Source: Hyphomicrobiales bacterium
Lineage (GTDB): Bacteria > Pseudomonadota > Alphaproteobacteria > Rhizobiales > Xanthobacteraceae
DNA length: 64,000 bases
Assembly (NCBI GenBank): GCA_017305665.1
Contig: JAFKKH010000008.1
Span: 173,171 to 237,170 of the forward strand
Direction of reading: 5' to 3'
Shown piece after piece: positions 25,287-35,431 of this stretch (the stretch's first letter is position 1; each line of letters opens with the position of its first letter). The position numbers were made by a program, and so were the translations under genes. The notes under the pieces are model-generated. The model was given only the letters and a program-made list of their open reading frames with translations. It was not told the DNA's origin and did no database searches.

Positions 25287-26238
25287 TGTCGGATCCCTGC
25301 TGCCACTTGCGACGCTGCATGCCGAACCACGAGATCGCGATGGCAGCCAACAGGAACGGGATCATGGCGGTTGCGATCGCAGCGCCCTCCCCGAGCCGTC
25401 CGGAAATGATGCCGCGCTGGTAGCTCAGCGTCGCCATCAGATGGGTCGCGTTGACCGGGCCGCCGCGGGTCAGCGCCCAGACCAGTTGGAAATCGGTAAA
25501 GGTAAACAGCACCGAAAACGTCATGACGACAGCGATGATCGGCGTCAGCAGCGGATAGGTGATATGGCGGAAGCGCTGCCAGTCGGTCGCGCCGTCGAGT
25601 GTGGCGGCTTCATACAGCGACGGCGACACCGTCTGCAGTCCGGCCAGCAGCGTGATCGCAACGAACGGCACGCCACGCCAGATGTTGGCGAAGATCACGC
25701 TGCCGCGCGCCCAGTTGGTATCGCCGAGAAAGTTGATGTTGTGATCAATCAGGCCGAGCTTGATCAACGACCAGGAGATGATCGAGAACTGCGCGTCGTA
25801 GATCCACCAGAACGCGATCGCCGACAGCACGGTCGGCACGATGAACGGGATCAGAACGATGGCGCGGATCATCGCCTTGAACGGCATGTGCCGGTTGAGC
25901 AGCAACGCCAGATAAAGTCCGATCGCGAATTTGATAGCGCTGGCAATCAGTGTGTAGAGCAGCGTGTTGAAGACCGACAGCCAGAAGATGGTGTCGCTCC
26001 ACAACCACTCGTAATTTTCGAGCCCGATGAAGATGCCGGCGCGACCGATGCGCTCGTCGGTGAAACTCATCCAGATGCCGAGGCCGAGCGGATAGGCAAG
26101 GAACAGGATCAGGAACGCGGCTGCCGGCAGCATAAACCACAGGGCAACCAAGTTTTTATTGGTCCGCAGCCGCTGCCACACCGACGGGAGTTCGGCAGTA
26201 GCGGATTGCGGGGGCATCGAGGCCTGCACGATACTCAT
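25279..26238 (-). CDS. carbohydrate ABC transporter permease (MalF/UgpA type)
   Basis: A 319-residue permease with a cytoplasmic N-terminus and about six helices. The EAA loop SLYEAATLDGATDWQRFRHI lies near residues 207-226 and closely fits the consensus. It pairs with the permease encoded next. The binding-protein gene ends 116 bases upstream, a gap that contains an inverted GC-rich segment (GCCCGGCG near 26268) and is a likely site for differential expression of binding protein versus permeases. Confidence 0.92.
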   Translation of the reverse strand: MSIVQASMPPQSATAELPSVWQRLRTNKNLVALWFMLPAAAFLILFLAYPLGLGIWMSFTDERIGRAGIFIGLENYEWLWSDTIFWLSVFNTLLYTLIASAIKFAIGLYLALLLNRHMPFKAMIRAIVLIPFIVPTVLSAIAFWWIYDAQFSIISWSLIKLGLIDHNINFLGDTNWARGSVIFANIWRGVPFVAITLLAGLQTVSPSLYEAATLDGATDWQRFRHITYPLLTPIIAVVMTFSVLFTFTDFQLVWALTRGGPVNATHLMATLSYQRGIISGRLGEGAAIATAMIPFLLAAIAISWFGMQRRKWQQGSDND

Positions 26239-26354
26239 TCAGCTCCAACTCCGACCCGGAAGGGAACGCCCGGCGATATGCACCATATCCCGGGCGACAT
26301 TCCGAATTTCAGAAAAACCGGCCGGCGCGGGAAGTTCCGCGCCGGCTTTAGTTT

Positions 26355-27680
26355 TTAACCGCGGAAGATGCGCTTGGCGGAGCGCTCTGCCGACGCCATT
26401 GCGGTCTTCACGTCCTCGCGACCGGTGCAGTAATTCGCGAACATGTCGACGACCACGAAGTCTGCGATGGCGGCCGCTGCGTTCTCACCCATCTTGCCGA
26501 GGCCAGCGGGCGTATTGGCGGTCTTCGCCACATCGCGATAAGGCGTGTTCTTCGGATCCGCCGTCCAGATCGGATTCTTCTGGTAGTCGTTCAGGAACGG
26601 TGACAGGTAGCCCTGAGCCGCCTCGACCCACGGATTGAACTGCGCCGGTTCGAGCAGGAAGGCGGTGAACGCCTTACAGGTCTGCGGGAACTTGGTGAAG
26701 TTGTAGACCAGGATCGGGAAGCCGAGATGCAATTCCCGCGTCTTGCCGTCAACACCTGCCGGCAGATGGGCGTGGTTGATGTCCGCCGACATCTGCGGAG
26801 CGTCCTTCTTCGACGCGACGTAGATCGAGATGCCGTTGACGGTGAGATAGAGTTGTCCCGCAAGGAACGCCTTGTTGTTGGAACTGTCGTTCCACGACGC
26901 GGTGCCCGGGATGAAGTTGTCATAGAGACCCTTGACGTATTCGAGCGCCTTGGCCGTCTCCGGCGAGTTGATGACAACCTTGTTGTCCTTGTCGATCAGA
27001 TTGCCGCCGTGCGCCCACAGCGCCCAGTGCAGCCAGCCGTTGGCGTCGCCCGAGGCGTGGCCAAGCGCCATGCCGGCCGGGGTATTGTTCTTCTTCATGC
27101 CCTTGATGAGATCGGCGAAGCCAGCGAGGTCCTTCGGGAACTCCTTGTGACCGGCCTTTTCGGCGGCCGACATGCGGTAATTCACGAGACCGCCGGTCGC
27201 CGCGACCGGAATGCCGATCCACTTGTTGCCGAGCATGCCATAGGCCTTGCCGGAATCGGCCCATCCACCGCACTTCTTGCCGAGATAGTCGGCGACATCG
27301 GTCATATCCGTGCACTTGTTCGGGAACAGGAACGGCAGCGAATACAGACCCCAGACCATGTCGAGGCCCTGCCCCGTATTGGCTGCAACCGATGCTTTCG
27401 GCTGGATGTCGTCATACGACTCGTTGGACACGTTGACGGTGACGTTGAACGCCTTCTGGAAGGCATCGACGATCTTCATGAAAGCAACGTCTTCCGCTTC
27501 GACGAAGCGCTTCCAGCGCAGCAGGTTGACCTTCGCGCCCGCTTCCGGCTTCCAGGGTGCGGTCTGTGCCCAGGCTTTCGCATAGCCGAGCAGCTCTTCG
27601 GCAGACATCGTCGCCGCCGTGGCCAAGGTGAGAGCGCCGCCCTTGAGCAGGGATCGGCGATCCAGAGTAAAGTTCGTCAT
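26355..27680 (-). CDS. extracellular sugar-binding protein of the ABC importer
   Basis: A 441-residue CUT1-type substrate-binding protein. ATG 27680 gives a twin-arginine signal (DRRSLLKGGALTLATAATM, residues 6-24), so export folded through the Tat system is likely; an upstream in-frame start at 27722 would displace that signal. The mature body has the family pattern VAFMKIVDAFQKAFNVTVNV and the DMVWGLYSLPFLFP ligand loop. A 20-base tandem duplication lies 40-80 bases upstream of the start, in the leader between the ATPase gene and this gene. Ligand unknown; the downstream enzymes suggest a sugar or aldonate. Confidence 0.92.
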   Translation of the reverse strand: MTNFTLDRRSLLKGGALTLATAATMSAEELLGYAKAWAQTAPWKPEAGAKVNLLRWKRFVEAEDVAFMKIVDAFQKAFNVTVNVSNESYDDIQPKASVAANTGQGLDMVWGLYSLPFLFPNKCTDMTDVADYLGKKCGGWADSGKAYGMLGNKWIGIPVAATGGLVNYRMSAAEKAGHKEFPKDLAGFADLIKGMKKNNTPAGMALGHASGDANGWLHWALWAHGGNLIDKDNKVVINSPETAKALEYVKGLYDNFIPGTASWNDSSNNKAFLAGQLYLTVNGISIYVASKKDAPQMSADINHAHLPAGVDGKTRELHLGFPILVYNFTKFPQTCKAFTAFLLEPAQFNPWVEAAQGYLSPFLNDYQKNPIWTADPKNTPYRDVAKTANTPAGLGKMGENAAAAIADFVVVDMFANYCTGREDVKTAMASAERSAKRIFRG

Positions 27681-27718
27681 CGTAATTTTCTCCCGGGTTT
27701 TATTGGTTCTTTGACAGA

Positions 27719-27758
27719 CCAATTTCTTTGAAGACTTGCCAATTTCTTTGAAGACTTG
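27719..27758. repeat. perfect 20-bp tandem duplication
   Basis: The 20-mer starting CCAATTTCTTTG and ending GACTTG occurs twice back to back (27719-27738 and 27739-27758). It lies in the untranslated gap between the ATPase stop and the binding-protein start. It looks like a recent slippage duplication. Confidence 0.95.
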
Positions 27759-27767
27759 TTTCAGTTT

Positions 27768-28838
<1,071 letters not shown>

Positions 28839-28925
28839 ATGAAGGTCTCTCCCGCTTGTCGTTGGCGCCGTACGGCAAAAGCCATCGCCGCTCTCCATTG
28901 TCGAGCACGATTGTCGGAAGTCAAT

Positions 28926-28955
28926 TTGACCGATGTGTCCCGCTCATCCTAGAGA
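28926..28955 (+). promoter_or_regulatory. candidate promoter of the LacI-family regulator gene
   Basis: TTGACC at 28926-28931 and TAGAGA at 28950-28955 with 18 bases between form a possible sigma-70-like promoter on the plus strand. The LacI-type operator at 28967-28980 falls just past the expected start point, which fits autorepression. The -10 match is moderate. Confidence 0.4.
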
Positions 28956-28966
28956 TAACAATGGGC

Positions 28967-28980
28967 TGGTAGCGCTGTCA
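28967..28980. promoter_or_regulatory. LacI-type operator, site 1
   Basis: TGGTAGCGCTGTCA is an imperfect palindrome centred on a GCGC/CG core, as LacI-family operators are. Read on the minus strand it overlaps TTGACA, a consensus -35 element facing the ATPase operon (with 17 bases to TTATCT), so binding would block that promoter and also sit downstream of the regulator's own promoter. A near-identical site is at 30101. Confidence 0.65.
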
Positions 28981-29022
28981 ATAAATGTTCCGCCGCATCC
29001 GACCTTATGATAACAGCACCAA

Positions 29023-30072
29023 ATGGAACGAAAACTGCCGCAATCCGGCAAGGTCCGGCTCACGGAGGTCGCGAAGCTCGCGGGAGTGAGCCCGATCACC
29101 GCATCGCGGTTTTTCAGAAATCCCAATGCCCTGTCCATAAGCAAACGCGAGCGCGTTGAAAGCGCCGCGCGGGAACTCGGCTATGTGCCCAATCTTGCTG
29201 CGCGCGCATTGGCCTCGCACCGCAGTGAAGTCATCGGCGTGCTGATCCCGTCGCTGACCAATAACGTGTTCGCCGACGTGCTGCGCGGAATCTACGATAC
29301 ATCGGAAGGCAGCCGCTACAGCATCCAGCTCGCCAACACGCGCTACAGCAATCTGCAGGAAGAAAGGCTGCTGCGGATATTCCACGGGCAGAAGCCGGCG
29401 GGGCTCATTGTCACCGGCATCGATCAAACGCCGGAAGCGCGCGCGGTGATGCGCAACATGAACTGCCCGATCGTGCAGATCATGGAAATCGGTCCCGAGC
29501 CGATCGACATGATCGTCGGCCTGTCGCACAGCGATGCTGCATTTGCCGCGGTCAGACATCTGCTCGAGCGCGGCTACAAGCGGATTGGATTTCTGGGCGC
29601 GCGCATGGATCCGCGCGGACAACGCCGCTTCGATGGATATCGCGAGGCGTTGAAAGCCGCGGACTCGTTCGACCAGCGCCTTGTCGTCACCACGTTATCG
29701 CCATCGACCGTCCCGCTCGGCGGTATTCTTTTATCCGATCTCGTCTCGCGGGTGCCGAATGTCGATGCGGTCTTTTGCATCAACGACGACATCGCGCTCG
29801 GCGCCCTCTTCGAATGCCAGCGCCGCCAGATCGCGGTGCCCGAACAACTGGCGATCGTCGGCTTCAACGATCTGGAGTTCATGGCGTCCGCCGTGCCCGC
29901 GCTGACCAGCGTGCGCACCAACCGCTACGAAATGGGCCGCAAGGCAATCGAGATGCTGACGGCCGCGATGGATGGCAAGCCCCCGCAAGAGCGGGTGAGC
30001 GACCTCGGCTTCGAAATCATCGTTCGCGCGAGCTCGCCTCCGCGCCGGGATCCGAGCGCAACACACGTCTGA
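29023..30072 (+). CDS. LacI family transcriptional regulator
   Basis: A 349-residue LacI/GalR repressor. The helix-turn-helix is at residues 12-33 (RLTEVAKLAGVSPITASRFF), with the hinge helix ending at LAARALAS (58-65), followed by a periplasmic-binding-protein-like effector domain with VIGVLIPSLTNNVFADVL and a C-terminal VGFNDLEFMASAVPALTSVR. The recognition helix and the two operators at 28967 and 30101 fit. Genes on both sides are sugar uptake and sugar-acid enzymes, so the inducer is probably the imported sugar or an aldonate intermediate. Translated from ATG 29023. Confidence 0.93.
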   Translation: MERKLPQSGKVRLTEVAKLAGVSPITASRFFRNPNALSISKRERVESAARELGYVPNLAARALASHRSEVIGVLIPSLTNNVFADVLRGIYDTSEGSRYSIQLANTRYSNLQEERLLRIFHGQKPAGLIVTGIDQTPEARAVMRNMNCPIVQIMEIGPEPIDMIVGLSHSDAAFAAVRHLLERGYKRIGFLGARMDPRGQRRFDGYREALKAADSFDQRLVVTTLSPSTVPLGGILLSDLVSRVPNVDAVFCINDDIALGALFECQRRQIAVPEQLAIVGFNDLEFMASAVPALTSVRTNRYEMGRKAIEMLTAAMDGKPPQERVSDLGFEIIVRASSPPRRDPSATHV

Positions 30073-30100
30073 TCGATCACGTTTTACCAAGATCAAAAAA

Positions 30101-30114
30101 TGGTAGCGGTGTCA
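30101..30114. promoter_or_regulatory. LacI-type operator, site 2
   Basis: TGGTAGCGGTGTCA differs from site 1 at a single base (C to G). It lies 131 bases upstream of the dehydratase start and 29 bases after the LacI stop, so the same repressor probably controls the plus-strand dehydratase/SDR genes. Confidence 0.6.
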
Positions 30115-30244
30115 TTTGCGCAGGGATAGATTGCTGCGTGCCGGACATCGGATCCGGCGATATCGATGAAGACGACGCCGGTATATCGCTCGTACGTGAG
30201 CGGGCCGGATGTGCGATCAACGAACAAGCCGCGCGGGAGAGACA

Positions 30245-32068
30245 ATGAAGAAGAATGCCAATGGTCATGCCGGCAGCAACGGTCAGCGCCGCAAACTCCG
30301 CTCCAGCGAGTGGTTCAACGACCCGCATAACCCCGCGATGACCGCGCTCTATCTCGAGCGCTACCTCAACTACGGACTGACCCGCGAGGAATTGCAGTCG
30401 GGCAAGCCGATCATCGGCATTGCGCAGACCGGCAACGACCTCTCGCCCTGTAACCGGCACCATATCGAATTGGCCAAGCGCGTCCGCGAGGGCATTCGCG
30501 CTGCCGGCGGCATCGCCATGGAATTCCCGACCCATCCGATCCAGGAGACCGGCAAACGACCGACGGCCGCGCTCGACCGCAACCTCGCCTATCTCGGTCT
30601 CGTCGAGGTGCTGTTCAGCTATCCGCTCGACGGCGTGGTGCTGACCACCGGCTGCGACAAGACCACCCCCGCCTGCCTGATGGCGGCGGCGACCGTCAAT
30701 ATTCCGGCCATCGTGCTGTCGGGCGGCCCGATGCTGAACGGCTGGTTCAACGGCGAGCGCACCGGCTCCGGCACCGTGGTCTGGAAGTCGCGCGAGCGGC
30801 TCGCCGCAGGCGAGATCGACTACGAGGAATTCATGTCGATCGTGGCGTCGTCGGCGCCGTCGGTCGGTCACTGCAATACCATGGGCACCGCCTCGACCAT
30901 GAACTCGCTGGCCGAAGCGCTCGGCATGTCGCTGCCGGGCTGCGCCGCGATCCCGGCACCCTATCGCGAGCGCGGGCAGATCGCCTACGAGACCGGTGTC
31001 CGCGCTGTCGAAATGGTCTGGGAAGACCTGAAACCGTCGGACATCCTGACGCGAAAGGCGTTCGAGAACTGCATCGTGATCAATTCCGCGATCGGCGGCT
31101 CGACCAACGCACCGATCCATATCAATGCGCTCGCCCGCCACATCGGCGTCGAGCTCGACATCGACGACTGGCAGAAGGTCGGCCACGACGTGCCGCTCCT
31201 GGTCAACATGCAGCCGGCCGGTTTCTATCTCGGCGAGGAATACCATCGTGCCGGCGGCGTGCCCGCGGTGGTCGGCGAGTTGATGCGGCACAAGCGCATC
31301 CACGAAGACGCCCTGACGGTGAACGGCAAGACCATGGGCGACAACTGTCGCGACGCGGTGAAGCCCGACAACGACGTGATCTGGAGCTACGACAAGCCGC
31401 TGGTGAAGGACGCCGGCTTCCTGGTGTTGCGCGGCAACCTGTTCGACTCCGCGATCATGAAGACCAGCGTGATCTCCAAGGAATTCCGCGACCGCTACCT
31501 GTCGAACCCGAAGGATCCGAATGCTTTCGAGGGCCGCGCCATCGTGTTCGAAGGGCCGGAGGATTATCACGACCGCATCGACGATCCCGCACTCAAGATC
31601 GACGAGCACTGCATGCTGTTCGTGCGCGGCACCGGACCGATCGGCTATCCCGGCGGCGCCGAGGTCGTGAACATGCAGCCGCCGGCGGCGCTGATCAAAC
31701 GCGGCATCCTCTCCCTGCCCTGCATCGGCGACGGCCGCCAGTCCGGTACGTCGGGATCGCCGTCGATCCTCAACGCATCGCCGGAAGCCGCAGCCGACGG
31801 TGGGCTTGCGATCCTCAAGACCGGCGACAAGGTGCGCATCGATCTCAACAAGGGCGAGGCCAACATCCTGATCCCGGCCGAGGAGGTGAAGCGCCGCCAC
31901 GCCGAACTCAAAGCCAAGGGCGGCTTCGCCTATCCCGCGCATCAGACGCCGTGGCAGGAGCTTTACCGCACCACCGTGGGTCAGCACGCCACCGGCGCCT
32001 GTCTGGAGCTCGCGACGCGCTACCAGGACATCGCCGGCAAGGTCGGCGTGGCCAGGCATAATCATTGA
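30245..32068 (+). CDS. IlvD/Edd family aldonate dehydratase (xylonate/arabinonate type)
   Basis: A 607-residue iron-sulfur dehydratase that removes water from a sugar acid to give the 2-keto-3-deoxy acid. Cys69 (SPCNR), Cys137 ([10 protein letters not shown]) and Cys210 ([12 protein letters not shown]) are the expected cluster ligands. The RSSEWFN opening, [11 protein letters not shown], and the ARHNH end strongly resemble Caulobacter-type D-xylonate dehydratase, so a pentonate or hexonate substrate is likely. ATG 30245 was chosen over the ATG-like start at 30209 because family sequence begins later; CGGGAGAGACA precedes it as ribosome site. It should supply the kinase and aldolase of the minus-strand operon. 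Confidence 0.9.
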   Translation: MKKNANGHAGSNGQRRKLRSSEWFNDPHNPAMTALYLERYLNYGLTREELQSGKPIIGIAQTGNDLSPCNRHHIELAKRVREGIRAAGGIAMEFPTHPIQETGKRPTAALDRNLAYLGLVEVLFSYPLDGVVLTTGCDKTTPACLMAAATVNIPAIVLSGGPMLNGWFNGERTGSGTVVWKSRERLAAGEIDYEEFMSIVASSAPSVGHCNTMGTASTMNSLAEALGMSLPGCAAIPAPYRERGQIAYETGVRAVEMVWEDLKPSDILTRKAFENCIVINSAIGGSTNAPIHINALARHIGVELDIDDWQKVGHDVPLLVNMQPAGFYLGEEYHRAGGVPAVVGELMRHKRIHEDALTVNGKTMGDNCRDAVKPDNDVIWSYDKPLVKDAGFLVLRGNLFDSAIMKTSVISKEFRDRYLSNPKDPNAFEGRAIVFEGPEDYHDRIDDPALKIDEHCMLFVRGTGPIGYPGGAEVVNMQPPAALIKRGILSLPCIGDGRQSGTSGSPSILNASPEAAADGGLAILKTGDKVRIDLNKGEANILIPAEEVKRRHAELKAKGGFAYPAHQTPWQELYRTTVGQHATGACLELATRYQDIAGKVGVARHNH

Positions 32069-32073
32069 TCATT

Positions 32074-32149
32074 GTCATGCGCGGGCTTGACCCGCGCATC
32101 CATCATCTTACGAAAACCTATGGTTTGCCGGATCAAGTTCGGCAATGAC
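32074..32149. repeat. intergenic palindromic repeat (GTCATGCGCGGGCTTGACCC type)
   Basis: GTCATGCGCGGG…CCCGCGCATCC and, after ACGAAAACCTATGG, a second arm ending GGCAATGAC form paired hairpins. I recall this repeat class between genes of Bradyrhizobiaceae. It occupies most of the gap between the dehydratase and the first SDR gene. Confidence 0.7.
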
Positions 32150-32170
32150 GACGAACCGGGGAGAAAATTC

Positions 32171-32905
32171 ATGTCTGATCGCCTGAAGGGCAAACGCGCA
32201 TTCGTGACCGCCGGTGCGGTCGGCATCGGCCGCGCTTGTGCCATCGCCTTTGCCCGCGAGGGGGCGACGGTGATCGCCACCGACATCGACGAAAAAGGAC
32301 TGGCGCTGGTCGCAAAGGAAGGCGTCGCCGAGGTGGCCCGTCTCGACGTGCGCGACGGCAGCGCAGTCGAAACCATGGCGAAGAAAGTCGGCAAGGTCGA
32401 TATCCTGCTCAATGCCGCCGGCTTCGTGCATCACGGCACCGCCCTGGAATGCTCGGACGCGGATTGGGATTTTTCGTTCGACCTCAACGTCAAGTCGATG
32501 CATCGCACCACCCGTGCCTTCCTGCCGGCGATGCTGGCCGGCGGCGGCGGCAGCATCGTCAACATCTCCTCGGCCGCCGGCGTGTTCAAGGCCGCGCCCA
32601 ACCGCTACGTCTACAGCGCCACCAAGGCCGCCGTCGCGGCACTGACCCGCGCGGTCGCGGTCGACTTCATCGGCAAGGGCATTCGCTGCAACTGCATCTG
32701 CCCCGGCACCATCGAAACGCCATCGATGCTCGGCCGCGCCGCCGCGGCCGGCCCCGGCGGACGCGAGATGTTCGTCGCCCGCCAGCCGATGGGCCGGCTC
32801 GGCACCGCCGAGGAGATTGCATCGCTCGCGGTCTACCTCGCCAGCGACGAGAGTTCGTTCACCACCGGCGTCGCGCATATCATCGACGGCGGCTGGACGC
32901 TTTAA
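32171..32905 (+). CDS. SDR oxidoreductase, keto-deoxy-fuconate/BDH2-like
   Basis: A 244-residue classical short-chain dehydrogenase. The cofactor site is TAGAVGIGRA (residues 13-22), Asp38 after the second strand (ATDID) favours NAD over NADP, and the catalytic set is Ser133, Tyr148 and Lys152 (YSATK). The segment DFSFDLNVKSMHR is characteristic of proteins annotated as 2-keto-3-deoxy-L-fuconate dehydrogenase and of the DHRS6/BDH2 group. ATG 32171 follows the repeat; the open frame from 32072 is non-family. It probably oxidises a keto-deoxy sugar acid, offering an alternative exit to kinase plus aldolase. Confidence 0.88.
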   Translation: MSDRLKGKRAFVTAGAVGIGRACAIAFAREGATVIATDIDEKGLALVAKEGVAEVARLDVRDGSAVETMAKKVGKVDILLNAAGFVHHGTALECSDADWDFSFDLNVKSMHRTTRAFLPAMLAGGGGSIVNISSAAGVFKAAPNRYVYSATKAAVAALTRAVAVDFIGKGIRCNCICPGTIETPSMLGRAAAAGPGGREMFVARQPMGRLGTAEEIASLAVYLASDESSFTTGVAHIIDGGWTL

Positions 32906-32912
32906 TCAGACC

Positions 32913-32951
32913 GTCATCCTGAGGTGCGAGCGAAGCGAGCCTCGAAGGATG
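32913..32951. repeat. intergenic palindrome (GTCATCCTGAGGTGCGAGC type)
   Basis: CATCCTGAGGTGCGAGC and CGAGCCTCGAAGGATG face each other around GAAG, forming a long hairpin between the two SDR genes. The motif is one I recall as abundant in Bradyrhizobium and Rhodopseudomonas intergenic DNA. Confidence 0.75.
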
Positions 32952-32967
32952 CAAAAGGGAGCAAGCA

Positions 32968-33714
32968 ATGAACAAGATCGATCTCGCCGACCGTTGTGCC
33001 GTCGTCACCGGGGGCGCGCAGGGTTTTGGCCGCGCCATCACCGAGCGCTTCGTCACCTCGGGTGCAAAAGTCGCGATCTGGGATCACGATCAGGCGCTGG
33101 CGGAAAAGGCCGCGAAGGAAATCGGCGGCGCTGTGACCGCGATGAAAGTCGACGTCACCGACACCGCCGCTGTCGAAGCCGCGCGCGACGCCACGCTGAA
33201 GGCCTTCGGCAAGATCGACATCTTCGTCAACAATGCCGGCATCGCCGGGATCAACAAGACCGTGTGGGACACCGACCTCGATGAATGGCGCAAGGTGCTG
33301 CGCATCAACCTCGACGGTCCCTTCATCTGCTGCAAGGCCATCGTGCCGACAATGGTGAAACAGAAGTACGGCCGCATCGTCAACATTGCGTCGATCGCAG
33401 GCAAGGAAGGCAATCCGAACGCCGCACACTATTCGGCATCGAAGGCCGGATTGATCGCGCTGACCAAATCGCTCGGCAAGGAACTGGCCGGGCACGACAT
33501 CACCGTCAACGCGGTGACGCCCGCCGCGGCAAAAACCGCAATCTTCGACCAGCTGACCCAGCAGCACATCGACTTCATGCTCTCGAAGATTCCAAAGAAT
33601 CGCTTCGTGCTGGTGGAAGAACTGGCGGCGATGGTGGCGTGGCTTTCCTCCGAGGACTGCTCGTTCTCGACCGGTGCGGTATTCGACATTTCGGGCGGCC
33701 GCGCGACTTACTAG
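32968..33714 (+). CDS. SDR family NAD(P)-dependent oxidoreductase
   Basis: A 248-residue classical short-chain dehydrogenase. TGGAQGFGRA (residues 14-23) binds the cofactor, NNAGIAG stabilises the fold, and Ser142, Tyr155 and Lys159 (HYSASKAG) form the active site. Asp39 in IWDHD suggests NAD preference. The ribosome site GGGAGCAAGC is just upstream. As the last gene of the LacI-linked plus-strand unit it may be the sugar 1-dehydrogenase that makes the aldonate from the imported sugar, or act on a later intermediate; this is inference from context only. Confidence 0.88.
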   Translation: MNKIDLADRCAVVTGGAQGFGRAITERFVTSGAKVAIWDHDQALAEKAAKEIGGAVTAMKVDVTDTAAVEAARDATLKAFGKIDIFVNNAGIAGINKTVWDTDLDEWRKVLRINLDGPFICCKAIVPTMVKQKYGRIVNIASIAGKEGNPNAAHYSASKAGLIALTKSLGKELAGHDITVNAVTPAAAKTAIFDQLTQQHIDFMLSKIPKNRFVLVEELAAMVAWLSSEDCSFSTGAVFDISGGRATY

Positions 33715-33739
33715 CTAACGCTCGCGCAACGGAGACCTC

Positions 33740-34129
33740 ATGATCCGGGAAGGCGGATGCCTCTGCGGCGCGGTTCGCTTCACAACCGAGGGCGAACCGG
33801 TCAACGTGCGCATCTGCCACTGCCGCCGGTGCCAGAAGGCGATGGGTGCGCCGTTCTTTGCCCGCGCATTGTTCGACCCGAAGGCGGTCGCCATCCAAGG
33901 CGAGGTCGCGAGCTACTCCTCGTCGGACACGCTCGACCGGGTGTTCTGCCCGGCCTGCGGCACGCGGCTGTTCTCGCGGCGAACCAATGGCACCGCAATC
34001 GGCATCGCACTCGCGGCGTTCGACGACCGCAACGCCTTTGTGCCGACCGAGCACATCTGGGTTTCCGAAAAGCCGGCCTGGGTGACTGTGCAGGATGGAT
34101 TGCCGCAGTACCCCGAAGGCCCCACCTGA
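33740..34129 (+). CDS. GFA (CENP-V/glutathione-dependent formaldehyde-activating) family protein
   Basis: A 129-residue zinc-binding protein. Cys7 and Cys9 (GGCLCGAVRF), Cys26, Cys28 and Cys31 (CHCRRC) and Cys70 and Cys73 (CPACG) match the two zinc sites of the Gfa fold. True Gfa binds glutathione and formaldehyde, but most small family members are uncharacterised. It begins 25 bases after the SDR gene and may be cotranscribed with it, though no functional link is evident. Confidence 0.88.
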   Translation: MIREGGCLCGAVRFTTEGEPVNVRICHCRRCQKAMGAPFFARALFDPKAVAIQGEVASYSSSDTLDRVFCPACGTRLFSRRTNGTAIGIALAAFDDRNAFVPTEHIWVSEKPAWVTVQDGLPQYPEGPT

Positions 34130-34210
34130 AGCGACCGGCTACTCTGCCCCCCTCGCCGCGACGATCCATGGTATGGGTCTGGCACTCGTCGAACCGAATG
34201 AGGCTATCGC

Positions 34211-34894
34211 TTGTCGGGTATTTCACTCTACACCCTGTCCGTCTGGGTGCTGCCGCTCGTCATTGCGATCACCTTTCATGAGGCGGCTCACGGCTTCATC
34301 GCGCACCGGCTTGGCGACAACACGGCCTGGCAGCTCGGCCGCGTCAGTTTCAATCCGCTGCGGCATATAGACCCATTCGGCACGCTGATCCTGCCGGCGG
34401 TTCTCCTGCTGTCGCACGCGCCGTTCCTGTTCGGTTACGCCAAACCGGTACCGGTGAATTTCCGCAACCTGAACCATCCGCGGATCGACATGGTCTGGGT
34501 GGCGATCGCGGGGCCGGTCACCAATATCCTGCTGGCGCTGGTAGCGGCGTTTGCGTTTCACGGGCTCGGTCTGGTTCCGGACAACGCCGCACGCTGGGTT
34601 GCCGACAATCTGAAGAACGCGCTGATCATCAACGTCGTTCTCGCGGTGTTCAACATGCTGCCGATCCCGCCGCTGGACGGCGGGCGTGTTGCCGTCGGCC
34701 TGCTGCCGAATGCGCTCGCAATTCCGCTGTCCCGCCTGGAACCCTACGGGATGCTGATCCTGATCGGCGTCCTTCTTCTGCTCCCGATGCTCCGCGGCCA
34801 GCTCGGTCTCAATCTTGACGTTATCTCGGCCATCGTCAGGACCGTCACCGGTTATATGATTCAGCTTCTGCTGCTGGTTACCGGCAACATATAA
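34211..34894 (+). CDS. site-2 protease family (M50) membrane metalloprotease
   Basis: A 227-residue polytopic membrane protein. The zinc motif HEAAH (His23, Glu24, His27) lies in the first helix and NMLPIPPLDGG (148-158) supplies the third ligand Asp156, as in the short SREBP-type and YwhC-like peptidases. No PDZ domain is present, so it is the compact form. Translation appears to start at TTG 34211; no in-frame ATG gives the complete first helix. It probably cleaves membrane-embedded substrates, but target is unknown. Confidence 0.88.
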   Translation: MSGISLYTLSVWVLPLVIAITFHEAAHGFIAHRLGDNTAWQLGRVSFNPLRHIDPFGTLILPAVLLLSHAPFLFGYAKPVPVNFRNLNHPRIDMVWVAIAGPVTNILLALVAAFAFHGLGLVPDNAARWVADNLKNALIINVVLAVFNMLPIPPLDGGRVAVGLLPNALAIPLSRLEPYGMLILIGVLLLLPMLRGQLGLNLDVISAIVRTVTGYMIQLLLLVTGNI

Positions 34895-34924
34895 GAAACG
34901 GCGTCACGAGGAGACGTAAGGCAG

Positions 34925-35359
34925 TTGATCAGGGCTCCCGACAAGATGATTGCAAGGCGCGCCGACATCAAGGCGCGCGCCGACTTCGCAACCTGGAAGA
35001 TGATGGCCAAGCTGAACGGCGCATCGTCGCTGCCCGAAGAGGCGCTGACGTTTCTTGCGAGCTACAAGGCGTTTCGCGAGACGATGGCGGAGCGCGAGGC
35101 CGACGAGGCCACCATCGCTCTCATGTACCAGAACTATTATGCGGGCATGGGCGGCGCCGGAACACCGCCGGATATCAAGTCGGTGCCGACGGACCGGATC
35201 ATCGAGACCGACAACGTCACCGCGTTCAAGCGCCCCGCTCCGAAACGACCGCGGCCGACGAATTCCGGAACAGGTACCAAGCCGCGCCTTCCGGTCGCGC
35301 TGATCTTCATCTGCCTCACCGTAGTCTATGTCGGTATCCGGTACTTTATTCTCGGCTGA
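34925..35359 (+). CDS. conserved hypothetical membrane-anchored protein
   Basis: A 144-residue protein with no recognised domain. Residues 1-75 are soluble and helical (FATWKMMAKLNGASS … FLASYKAFRETMAEREAD), residues 75-120 are Pro-rich and low in structure (RPAPKRPRPTNS), and a C-terminal helix (LPVALIFICLTVVYVGIRYFIL) suggests a tail anchor. TTG 34925 is preceded by GAGGAGA and seems the best start; ATG 34946 is an alternative. It follows the M50 protease by 30 bases and could be cotranscribed. Function unknown. Confidence 0.75.
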   Translation: MIRAPDKMIARRADIKARADFATWKMMAKLNGASSLPEEALTFLASYKAFRETMAEREADEATIALMYQNYYAGMGGAGTPPDIKSVPTDRIIETDNVTAFKRPAPKRPRPTNSGTGTKPRLPVALIFICLTVVYVGIRYFILG

Positions 35360-35431
35360 CGATTGGCGCGGATGCGGCCACGCGATCGAAGCGAAGCCAC
35401 CATCGGACTCTGACTAGCGATTGCTAGTGCT

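Noticed and set aside
30077-32065. A 662-codon minus-strand frame covering the dehydratase gene
   Set aside because: It is the antisense shadow of the IlvD/Edd dehydratase, has His/Asp/Arg-biased composition and no family match; the plus-strand protein is complete with all cluster ligands.
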